Shown one piece after another: positions 18,881 through 25,554 of a stretch of DNA of 52,906 nucleotides. Location: positions 1-52,906 of the forward strand of contig NZ_CP054590.1 in the NCBI RefSeq assembly GCF_002025255.2, given 5' to 3'. Both the position numbers and the translations under genes were made by a program. A model generated the notes under the pieces. It was not told the origin of the DNA, did no database searches, and saw only the letters and a program-made list of their open reading frames with translations. Origin of the DNA: Halolamina sp. CBA1230 (lineage in GTDB: Archaea > Halobacteriota > Halobacteria > Halobacteriales > Haloferacaceae). Position 1 is the first letter of the stretch, and every line of letters starts with the position of its first letter.

Positions 18881-19144
18881 CGTGACGGTACTATCGGTGT
18901 CGATGTCGGCGTCCGTCTCGCGACGGCCGACGGCGTGGATGAGTGCTGCGAGCGTGTCGACGACCTGTCCACAGTCGTCACAGGCGACGTGATCACGCTC
19001 GTCGGGGTCAGGCTCCGTCTGGATCGCGTAGTCAACGCAGATCGGGTGGGAGACCCGATCGTCCTGCCCCCAGGTGTGCGCTTTACCAGCCCCGGTACCG
19101 GGCGCGGCGTCGCAGAACGCACAGCAAACGAGGGTTTGCTGCAT
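18863..19144 (-). CDS. Small cysteine-rich protein
   Basis: About 93 residues from ATG 19,144: MQQTLVCCAFCDAAPGTGAG, later HPICVDYAIQTE and HVACDDCGQVVDTLAAL. The CxxC pairs (CAFC, CDDC) suggest two zinc knuckles; the middle pair keeps one Cys (ICVDY), so one site may be damaged. Its start overlaps the preceding remnant by TGATG. Related plasmid-borne haloarchaeal proteins are uncharacterised. The C-terminal part (ADIDTDSTVTGSLDS) looks like read-through past a truncation. Confidence 0.5.
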   Translation of the reverse strand: MQQTLVCCAFCDAAPGTGAGKAHTWGQDDRVSHPICVDYAIQTEPDPDERDHVACDDCGQVVDTLAALIHAVGRRETDADIDTDSTVTGSLDS

Positions 19145-19304
19145 CACTTATCCTCCCCGTCGGCGTCGCGGCCGGCCGTCCAGCCTGGGGGGAAGACAGC
19201 CGGCTGCGTCGTCGATCGAACGCAGCGCCGCTCGGTTCGTGAACGAGAACGCGGTCCTCGGGAACCGGAGTGACAACGTCCGCGTCGTGGAGATCGCTGA
19301 ACAA
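19144..19304 (-). pseudogene. Frameshifted small haloarchaeal gene
   Basis: ATG 19,304 gives LHDADVVTPVPEDRVLVHEP, SGAAFD. A frameshift near 19,220 is needed to reach AVFPPGWTAGRDADGEDK and its stop, which overlaps the next start (TGATG). Both parts are protein-like and together make a normal-size small protein. Function unknown. Confidence 0.5.
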
Positions 19305-19359
19305 AAATTGTACTAGATTCTTGGGTGGAGTTTCTGATGACTCGTATTAAAAAGATAAC

Positions 19360-19572
19360 TTACTGACGCTCATCACAAACAACGTCACGCAATTCCTCAA
19401 AGAGATCTTTTTGATTATTAGCGAGAATATCGGCATCTTCACCTAGGTTATCAATCTTCGTACGGACTCGACTGATAACACGGTATCGGTAGTTGTCAGA
19501 AACGTCAGCCTCACCCTTCAGAATTTCGCGCTCACGTTCAGTGAGGAGTCCACGATGCTCTCCGTCGGCCAT
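19360..19572 (-). CDS. Small conserved haloarchaeal protein
   Basis: 70 residues from ATG 19,572: MADGEHRGLLTEREREILKG, EADVSDNYRYRVISRVRTKI, DNLGEDADILANNQ... The pattern LTEREREIL-GEADVSDNYRYRV is frequent in haloarchaeal small proteins of unknown role. The helical character and several Arg/Lys residues are compatible with nucleic-acid or protein binding. A TTG two codons upstream is less likely as a start. It is divergent from the RAMP operon. Confidence 0.65.
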   Translation of the reverse strand: MADGEHRGLLTEREREILKGEADVSDNYRYRVISRVRTKIDNLGEDADILANNQKDLFEELRDVVCDERQ

Positions 19573-19638
19573 ACTCAATACATCGACTTGCTGGGGATAT
19601 AGTACCTCTCACTTAGCCAAATCCCTAGTGACGGTGGA

Positions 19639-19676
19639 TGACCACATGCGGTAATTATAAGTGACCACATGTGGTA
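19639..19676 (+). promoter_or_regulatory. Promoter with twin operator-like repeats of the RAMP operon
   Basis: TGACCACATGCGGTAA (19,639-19,654) and TGACCACATGTGGTAA (19,662-19,677) are direct repeats, each built on a CCACATGTGG-type palindrome, starting 23 bases apart. A TATA-like ATTATAA (19,654-19,660) lies exactly between them. Repressor binding at both would cover the TATA box. Confidence 0.55.
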
Positions 19677-20240
19677 ATGCCATGTACGGAACCTCGGCTC
19701 AAAGGGCACGAGACATCAGAAGACGCCCAGGTGCTTAGGACACCTGAGCCGGGTTCCAATTCAAGCTATACAGAACCCATGAATTACACTAGACGCGCTA
19801 CTGATGAGAGTGTTGATGCGGAAGCAGCCGTTGACGCGGTTTTATTTTCGGGGTTACCAGTCCGGAATTCGGAGTGTCCGGTGTGCGGCCACGTGTTTGA
19901 GGAGAGCGACCCGGTTCGCTTGTACGTGTGCCGTGCAGCCGGGGAGACACGCTTCGAGATTGGTCGGGCCGTGTGCGGAGACGATGGGCATGCGCTGCGG
20001 TCGGCGTTCACGCTCGGGACTGTGGAACTGCTCATCGAGGGCCGGGTTGGCCGGTGTAGTGATGCGGCGACGCAATCGTCGTGGCTGGCCCTCGTGGCAC
20101 CGCGAATTGTTGGGGTGAGCGGGGTTGCTTCGAAAGCGGTCTGTACACCACGGACTGGTAAGACAGACGGTTCGACGACCACGCTTGAGCGTCCAATTGG
20201 AGCGATGACCAAGGATGCGGGTGCGGAGGCGGGTCGATAA
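19677..20240 (+). CDS. Csf1-like zinc protein (candidate type IV large subunit)
   Basis: 187 residues from ATG 19,677, or 153 from ATG 19,779. After a low-complexity N-terminus come AVDAVLFSGLPVRNSECPVC (C67, C70), GHVFEESDPVRLYVC and AVCGDD. A four-Cys zinc site of this type, near the N-terminus and preceded by a short helix ending in GLP, is what I know of Csf1, the small Cas8-like subunit of type IV CRISPR-Cas. WLALVAPRIVGVSGVASKAV follows. The stop overlaps the next start (TAATG). Csf1 identity is inferred from the zinc motif plus its position just before a Cas7-like gene; a plain zinc-finger protein is the alternative. TATA spacing slightly favours a start downstream of 19,677. Confidence 0.5.
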   Translation: MPCTEPRLKGHETSEDAQVLRTPEPGSNSSYTEPMNYTRRATDESVDAEAAVDAVLFSGLPVRNSECPVCGHVFEESDPVRLYVCRAAGETRFEIGRAVCGDDGHALRSAFTLGTVELLIEGRVGRCSDAATQSSWLALVAPRIVGVSGVASKAVCTPRTGKTDGSTTTLERPIGAMTKDAGAEAGR

Positions 20241-21211
20241 TGCCGGGGTTCGACACTGAGCACTTGCCGATCACGTTTGAGTCTCCCACACCAGTTGATG
20301 GGCTCACGGTCCCGGATTTGTACATCGGCTTGGAGGTTGATCTGGTCGCGCCAGGTGATGGGATCGTGACGGACCGACATCACGCGTCAGCGGATCGGTA
20401 TGAGGGTGATGACCCGTTGAACATGATCGGCGGGCAACTCTCGCCGTTCACGTTGTCGGGATGGCTGCGGCATGGCTGTGAGGAGGTGCTCCAAACGGCT
20501 GGCACGACGGCGTGCCATCCGGGCGAGTCGAATGCGAATTTCGCGCGGGAGAACGTGTACGAACGGGACTTAGAGGCAGGGTATCACGAGAAGGCCAGCT
20601 GCACAGCGGAACACGATGCGGGCTGTGTGCTGTACGAGTTGTTCGGCGGGTTCGGTAGTGACGCAGGGAAGCTTGTGCGGCACCCGCTGTCGTTTTCGCC
20701 GGTGCGGTCGAACGTGGATGTCCTTGATGGTGAGGCGGAAGCGCATTACCGTCAGCTTTCGACGCAGGTGCGCTCCCGGAACGAGGCGGATGGCGGGCGG
20801 ACACTCCGCTATGCTGAGCGCGACGTGCTTGGGAACGTAGAGGGGACGTGGCTGCTCACGTTCCGGGAACTCAAACCGGAGTTTGTGGGGCTTGTCTTGG
20901 AGGCCGTGTCGGTCTTGGATTCGCACAGTTCGGAGTACGCGTTCCAACTCGGTGGAGGACGGAACTTCGGCGCGGGGATCGCGGACGTTTCCGTGATCAA
21001 CCCGTTGTACTCTGACGCGGAGATCCGGCGGGTGTTTAAGCGGTCGCACGGCCCGAGTCAGGCGATGGAGCGGAAAGATGAGGTGTGGGCAGGGACGCAT
21101 CGCCCGCGGTACGTGGAGGCGCTGCAAGCCCGGATCGCGGCGCGTGATGATGGCGTGCCGATGCCGAGCGGGGATGCGGGCACGGATACGAATGGAGGTG
21201 AGTCGGCATGA
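20240..21211 (+). CDS. Csf2/Cas7-like RAMP backbone protein
   Basis: 323 residues, start overlapping the previous stop. MIGGQLSPFTLSGWLRHGCE at residues about 60-80 resembles the conserved loop of Cas7-type RAMPs (GSSLKGVLR in Csm3). LGGGRNFGAGIADVSVINPL near residue 235 is the glycine-rich RAMP loop. Between them lie CVLYELFGGFGSDA, again as in type III/IV Cas7 proteins, and an acidic, flexible middle (RNEADGGRTLRYAERD). Cas7 proteins polymerise on the crRNA and form the effector backbone. The 3' end overlaps the next gene by ATGA. Codons here are distinctly G-rich compared with flanking DNA. Assignment to type IV rather than type III rests on the upstream Csf1-like gene and absence of Cas10. 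Confidence 0.65.
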   Translation: MPGFDTEHLPITFESPTPVDGLTVPDLYIGLEVDLVAPGDGIVTDRHHASADRYEGDDPLNMIGGQLSPFTLSGWLRHGCEEVLQTAGTTACHPGESNANFARENVYERDLEAGYHEKASCTAEHDAGCVLYELFGGFGSDAGKLVRHPLSFSPVRSNVDVLDGEAEAHYRQLSTQVRSRNEADGGRTLRYAERDVLGNVEGTWLLTFRELKPEFVGLVLEAVSVLDSHSSEYAFQLGGGRNFGAGIADVSVINPLYSDAEIRRVFKRSHGPSQAMERKDEVWAGTHRPRYVEALQARIAARDDGVPMPSGDAGTDTNGGESA

Positions 21212-21531
21212 CGGGGTGGCGTGATGATGCTGCTGCTGACGCGCACCGTGACGATGGGGGCGACGATGACGACGAGGCGGTGGATGAGTTGTTGGAGCCG
21301 TCGACGTCGGTGGAGACGGCGCAGGAGCAGGAGGCTGTTGAGTCAGGAGCTGACGAGGTGGCGACGGATGCGGAGCGGGACGTCGAGTCGGAACTCGATG
21401 CGTTGGTGGAGCCGACCGTTGACCTGCGGACGGCCCAAGAGCAGGAGGCTGCCCGGTCGACCAGCACTGCGGGCGATGCCGATGTCGACGGTGACGCTGA
21501 TGCTGCTGAGGGCGGTGATGGTGATGCGTGA
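21208..21531 (+). CDS. Acidic repeat protein inside the RAMP operon
   Basis: 107 residues, extremely acidic (DDGGDDDDEAVDELLEP). Two repeats share TAQEQEA: LLEPSTSVETAQEQEAVES at residues about 29-47 and LVEPTVDLRTAQEQEAARS at about 69-87. Both ends are low-complexity D/G/A. The start overlaps csf2-like and the stop overlaps the next start, so it is translated as part of the operon. Small helical subunits (Cas11) occur at this place in many CRISPR effector operons, and this could be a highly diverged one. It could also be a disordered linker protein without structural role. Confidence 0.5.
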   Translation: MTGWRDDAAADAHRDDGGDDDDEAVDELLEPSTSVETAQEQEAVESGADEVATDAERDVESELDALVEPTVDLRTAQEQEAARSTSTAGDADVDGDADAAEGGDGDA

Positions 21532-22354
21532 CGGCCCGGCGGATGCGGGACGTCCTGTGACAAACGAGGATCCAGACGCGGTGTCGATGACGGTGGCGTA
21601 CCGGCATGACGTACACAAACTCCGCGGGCGGACGCATGCGGGCGCGGCGAGTGAGTTCCGTGGGATCCCGGTCAATCAGGACGTGCCGTTGTACGCGGAT
21701 GCTGACGCGGCACTGCTCAGCCGCCCGCGCGGGGAGCCGGAGCAGACGGTGCCGGCCCATGACTCGCCGCGGCGCCTTCCACTGCTGGATGGGGAGGTCA
21801 CTGCGCTTGAAGCCGTGGTTGGGGATATCGGGGACGCGATCTTCGATCTGGTCAGGATTGATGATCCGGCAGCGTTGCACCGGGCGTGGCTTGATGCGTC
21901 GGTGCCAGCGTTATTTTCGGAGTCGCGGTATTACCCGTTCACGTCGGCGAAGTACCACACGCTTCTCGTGGCGGCGTTGCTGGATAATTATCGAGCGGTT
22001 TCGCCGTTCGGGGACGTGTACTTGAGCGTCTCGACGCATGCCGGGGAGGCGGACCCACGGATCGTTCCGCATCGGACGGTCTTGACGACGGCGTCGTTTG
22101 CGCTGCACGTGACGGCTGATCCGGTAGGGCCGGCGGCGCGGATCGGGTCGCGGCCGACGCAGTGTTTCGGTGACGTGTGGGCGCGACTTCCGGCGGTCCC
22201 GTTCGACGTGGATGCCCGGCGGTGCTGGCGGGTGCTGGATGGGCAGTTGCGGCGGCTTCGCTCGTGGTCGACGGCGCTGCAGTACATCGAGGCGTTTTGC
22301 AACACCGTGGGACACGACGACGCGGCAGCGACCTCAACGAGGTGGTGGGCGTGA
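21518..22354 (+). CDS. Unknown RAMP-operon protein (candidate Cas5/Csf3 or Cas11 fusion)
   Basis: 278 residues from ATG 21,518; ATGs at 21,524 and 21,587 are alternatives. Sequence landmarks are VAYRHDVHKLRGRTHAGAAS near the N-terminus, YYPFTSAKYHTLLVAALLDN, FGDVYLSVSTHAGEADPRIV, PHRTVLTTASFALHVTADPV, SRPTQCFGDVWARLP, and a helical C-terminus (WRVLDGQLRRLRSWSTALQY). The FALHVTADP and CFGDVWARL strands could belong to a ferredoxin-like RAMP fold, without a clear glycine-rich loop. Its place between Cas7-like and Cas6/5-like genes suggests an effector subunit. The stop overlaps the next start (GTGA). I cannot assign a family by eye. Confidence 0.6.
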   Translation: MVMRDGPADAGRPVTNEDPDAVSMTVAYRHDVHKLRGRTHAGAASEFRGIPVNQDVPLYADADAALLSRPRGEPEQTVPAHDSPRRLPLLDGEVTALEAVVGDIGDAIFDLVRIDDPAALHRAWLDASVPALFSESRYYPFTSAKYHTLLVAALLDNYRAVSPFGDVYLSVSTHAGEADPRIVPHRTVLTTASFALHVTADPVGPAARIGSRPTQCFGDVWARLPAVPFDVDARRCWRVLDGQLRRLRSWSTALQYIEAFCNTVGHDDAAATSTRWWA

Positions 22355-23376
22355 CGGTGACTGAAACTGAGACTGTGCCTGGCGTTGAGGCCGAGGCCGA
22401 GAGTGAGACGGAGGCTGCGCCTGCGTCTGGGCGGCGGATTCAACAGCTGCTGTTCGCGTTGGAGCGGCCGTACATGGGGAACCCGTACTACGTGTCAGGA
22501 AATGCGCTGCATGCGGCGGTTGCCCGCCGGGTTGGGGAGGCGACGCGGCGTGCGCTGCACGTGAGTCACGGCGTGTTCGTGCCCGGAGAGTACGGGTCGC
22601 CGACTGAGGGGGAGATCTCGCTGCGTGGCGGGCAGAAACTCGGGGGGATGCTGCCTGACGTGGAGGCGTACGAGGATCTGTTCGTGCATCGGGATCCGGC
22701 GCAGCGCTGGCTGACAGAATCACGCCCCCGGGAGGCGGCGAACACGCATCCACTGCAGCGGTACGGGCATGATGGCCGCGTGGCGTTCGCGTCGGAGATG
22801 CAGGTTGGGCGACCGGCGGAGAAGCGGGCTGCTTCTCGGCGGGTGCCGTGGTACGTGCAGTGTTACGTGCACGCGGACGATCCGGCTGTCCTCCCCGTGG
22901 CGACGGACGCGTTAACCGGGATTCGCGTGGGGGGCGCGCGGAATTTCGGGTTCGGGGAGTTGTCCGTGGTCGATACGCAGGTCGTGGACGTGGACGCGTT
23001 GGCGTACGGGGCGCTTGAGGCAGCTGATGCGCATGAGTTGGAACTGGTGAGTCCGTTCGTCCTCGAGACTGAGTTCCCGGGGGCGGCCGACCAGTCGGTG
23101 CCGTGGTGGTGGGCGCCTGGGAAGCGGGCGGCGACGGGTGAGTTGCGGCGGCGGACGGAGCGTCTCGTTGCCGGTGAGGACGTATTCGATCTGGAGACGG
23201 TTGATCACGGGCAAGTGGTCCCGTACGCCGGGGCGGACCCGGTTGCGACGGCGAAGAACGGGGTGTTGCGGGTGGGGACGCATTCGCGGTTCGGGTTTGG
23301 GGAGCTCCGCGTCCGGCCGGCGCGCGGGAGTCGCGTGCCGGCGTGGCGGGAGCGCCGAGCGGGAGGTGGTGGGTAA
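22351..23376 (+). CDS. RAMP protein with two glycine-rich loops (Cas6/Cas5-like)
   Basis: 341 residues from GTG 22,351, which overlaps the previous stop. After an acidic leader, FALERPYMGNPYYVSGNALH starts a ferredoxin-like domain that ends in a G-loop, IRVGGARNFGFGELSVVD. A second domain ends the same way: KNGVLRVGTHSRFGFGELRV. Tandem ferredoxin domains with a C-terminal GxGxxxxxGFG loop are the Cas6 plan; Cas5 proteins also share it. VSHGVFVPGEYGSPTEGEIS and the His residues (H in SHG, THPLQRYGH) could include a processing active site. If it is Cas6-like, its natural substrate is missing from this replicon, which has no CRISPR array. The stop overlaps the next start (TAATG). Confidence 0.6.
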   Translation: MTVTETETVPGVEAEAESETEAAPASGRRIQQLLFALERPYMGNPYYVSGNALHAAVARRVGEATRRALHVSHGVFVPGEYGSPTEGEISLRGGQKLGGMLPDVEAYEDLFVHRDPAQRWLTESRPREAANTHPLQRYGHDGRVAFASEMQVGRPAEKRAASRRVPWYVQCYVHADDPAVLPVATDALTGIRVGGARNFGFGELSVVDTQVVDVDALAYGALEAADAHELELVSPFVLETEFPGAADQSVPWWWAPGKRAATGELRRRTERLVAGEDVFDLETVDHGQVVPYAGADPVATAKNGVLRVGTHSRFGFGELRVRPARGSRVPAWRERRAGGGG

Positions 23377-24101
23377 TGGTGCTGGAGCAAGTTGCGTTCG
23401 ATATTGAGACGACCGGGTTCGCCGTGGATGATGCGGTGACAGTAGTCGGGTTTGCGGTGCCGGCGGGGCTGCGGGTGTTCGTGCAGACGAGTGACCGGTC
23501 GGCGAGTGATATCGAATCAGCAGTGGCGGCGGTAACGCCGGCTGAGACGCTGGTGAACGTGTCGACGCACATGTCGGAGCAGGACTTGCTCACGGCGGTG
23601 GCGGCGTTCGTCGCGGACCGCCTCGCTGGAGATGATGTGTTGCTCGTCGCGTACAACGGAGAGCGATGGAACGGCGGGTTCGACGTGCCGTTTCTCCGCA
23701 CCAGGTATGCCCAACAGGGCCAAGAGTGGCCGTTCGTGGACGTGCCGTACGCGGACCTGATGCCGATTGTGGCGGACCGGTTCAACACGACCGTCAGGAG
23801 CGGTGGCGGCGACGGTGACGATGGTGGCGACGGCGGCGACGGCGACGCGGCGGCGACGCGTGAACGGAATGACTTAGGGCACGCGTATGCGGTGCTGTGC
23901 GACGGTGCGTACGAGAATGTGGATCCGTTCGAGTCGAGTGCAGCGGCAGTGACGGCGTTTGAGGATGGCCGGTTTGCGGAGCTCGCACAGCATAACGTGG
24001 CGGATGTGCTGCGGACGCAAGCGATTGGCCGTGTCACGGAACAGTACTGTGCGAAATCGGAGTTTAACGTGAAATCGTTGACGCCGACGCGGAACCCGTG
24101 A
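23376..24101 (+). CDS. DEDD-family 3'-5' exonuclease in the RAMP operon
   Basis: 241 residues, ATG 23,376 overlapping the previous stop. ExoI motif FDIETTGF supplies D and E at the N-terminus, ExoII is YNGERWNGGFDVPFL (D in FDVPFL), and ExoIII is HNVADVLRT (final D). Spacing in ExoIII is that of the DEDDy group (YxxxD) but the tyrosine is histidine. A Gly/Asp-rich insertion (DGDDGGDGGDGD) lies between ExoII and ExoIII. Such RNase H-fold enzymes degrade DNA or RNA from 3' ends. Its full translational coupling to the RAMP genes means it is made with them; a DEDD exonuclease is not a standard type IV component, where DinG, RecD or CysH are known partners. Confidence 0.75.
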   Translation: MVLEQVAFDIETTGFAVDDAVTVVGFAVPAGLRVFVQTSDRSASDIESAVAAVTPAETLVNVSTHMSEQDLLTAVAAFVADRLAGDDVLLVAYNGERWNGGFDVPFLRTRYAQQGQEWPFVDVPYADLMPIVADRFNTTVRSGGGDGDDGGDGGDGDAAATRERNDLGHAYAVLCDGAYENVDPFESSAAAVTAFEDGRFAELAQHNVADVLRTQAIGRVTEQYCAKSEFNVKSLTPTRNP

Positions 24102-24295
24102 TGAGGCGATTGGGAGCGTCGCGTAGATGCTGAAGCGGAACGCAGGAAGCAGACCGACCTAGCATGGCGTCACCGCAGGACGCATCCGGCGATTGCGGTG
24201 GGACGAGACGCGGAGTGAAGCGAGACGGCACGTGATGCGGGCGGCTGGTGATGGGGAATCGAGCGGGAACCGAGCAACGAAGCCAATTCAGACTA

Positions 24296-25246
24296 ATGCC
24301 AACACGATCACGACAGACAGGCGATGCGGATGGTGAACAGCGAGTGACCGATGCGGGCGACGAGCAGGAGGCGCACACGCAGTGTCACGAGTCGGTGCCG
24401 CCGGCGGTCCGTGAGGCGGTGCTTGAGACGTACGGGTCGAAGTGCCAGGCGTGCGGGTGGACTGATCCACGGGAGGATGTGGAGGTTGCGACGCTGCATG
24501 TCCACCATATTGAGCGTGAGCCGGACGGGATGGGTGAGCATGATGAGGCGAACTTGACGGTGTTCTGCCGGCGCTGTCACGAGTGGCTGCATCACCAAGT
24601 GGACCCGGCGGATGCGCCGGTGCAACTCACGGAAGCTGATCAGGCAGTGTTACTCGCGCAGGACGTGGAGATCTTGGAGGTGCTGGCGGAGTGTGGGCCG
24701 TTACGGACGAGTGCGGTTGCGGCGAAGCTGACGGTTGAGTTGACGGTCACAGCTGTCCGAGAACGATTATGGGTGTTAATGGGGTTGGATAATCGGATCG
24801 AGGCGCGGGAGAGGCAACTGGTCGATAAGGATGTTGAGACGAAGGAGTGGGGCCTTGCCGAGCAGATCGAGACGTCGTCGCGCGGGCATATCCCGGCGGA
24901 CCGCCAGCTCTTGTTGCAGCGGATGGAAGACGAGCTAGTGCGACGGGCGTTGGAGCGTGGCTGTGACCGTGCTGCAGTGGTTGACGTGCTCGGGGTGTCG
25001 GAACGGTCGACTTTCTATAAGTCGAAGCGGGCACGGGCGTATGATTTCCCGTTGGGTGCGTTCAGTCGCGGTGGGCGGCCGGCAACGGGGACCGCGGCGG
25101 ACCCAAGCGAGGGTCGTGAGGCGCGTGATGGGGCTGGTGACAGTGCCGGTGGGAAGGCAGCGGCAGGCGACACGGAGCAGCGAGGCAAGACCGGGCAGGG
25201 TGACGTGCCGAGTGAGCGTGAACCAAGTGAGACGTGGGGGGCGTGA
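24296..25246 (+). CDS. HNH endonuclease with C-terminal helical/HTH domain
   Basis: 316 residues from ATG 24,296 (ATG 24,251 also possible). HNH core at about residues 30-90: CQACGW, then HVHHIERE, NLTVFCRRCHEWLHH. The two CxxC pairs bind zinc and the HH/N/H residues cut DNA. Downstream, DVEILEVLAECGPLRTSAVA is a winged-helix-like segment and DRAAVVDVLGVSERSTFYKS a helix-turn-helix. The tail is low-complexity G/A/E. It follows the exonuclease by 194 bases, not coupled, so it may be an independent accessory nuclease; similar HNH genes occur on haloarchaeal plasmids and phages. Same G-rich codon style as the RAMP genes, which favours shared origin. Confidence 0.75.
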   Translation: MPTRSRQTGDADGEQRVTDAGDEQEAHTQCHESVPPAVREAVLETYGSKCQACGWTDPREDVEVATLHVHHIEREPDGMGEHDEANLTVFCRRCHEWLHHQVDPADAPVQLTEADQAVLLAQDVEILEVLAECGPLRTSAVAAKLTVELTVTAVRERLWVLMGLDNRIEARERQLVDKDVETKEWGLAEQIETSSRGHIPADRQLLLQRMEDELVRRALERGCDRAAVVDVLGVSERSTFYKSKRARAYDFPLGAFSRGGRPATGTAADPSEGREARDGAGDSAGGKAAAGDTEQRGKTGQGDVPSEREPSETWGA

Positions 25247-25554
25247 TGCGGGATGCTATACGACGACTTCACCCCCAACGTGGCTCACCCACTGTGTCAC
25301 CATCAATAGACCGGAGTGAACCACCGCGCCCTACACACCCGCAATGACGGGGTGCTTGAGGGCTTGGCTTCCAGATTTGACAATCTCGAACAAGTTATCG
25401 AAGAGTGATCGCTATGCCGTCCGTGAATTTAACTCTTACAGGCTAAGTCCCCGTCCTCAAGGAGCGACCGAAGAGAGCGAGTAGGGCGGGGATACAGCCG
25501 TACACTCCGGAACTTTCCAAACGTTCAACTGACTAACAACCTAATAAATCAGTA
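25247..25554. other. Gap: tnpB end remnants and left end of next element
   Basis: Bases 25,308-25,370 contain a reversed right-end remnant (gtgaaccaccgcgccctac...tgcttgagggc). Bases 25,432-25,497 are the left end of the next tnpB element (aggctaagtccccgtcctcaaggagcg...gtagggcggggatacag), matching the left end at 15,873-15,940. No CRISPR repeats are seen between the RAMP operon and this element. Confidence 0.55.

Noticed and set aside
20570-21880. 436-codon reverse-strand frame across the csf2-like region
   Set aside because: Arg/His/Pro-rich text typical of an antisense shadow in GC-rich DNA; the forward genes are coupled and have recognisable motifs.
22334-24037. 567-codon reverse-strand frame opposite the RAMP and exonuclease genes
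   Set aside because: Low-complexity Pro/Ser/Thr/Arg text without domains, spanning three forward genes.
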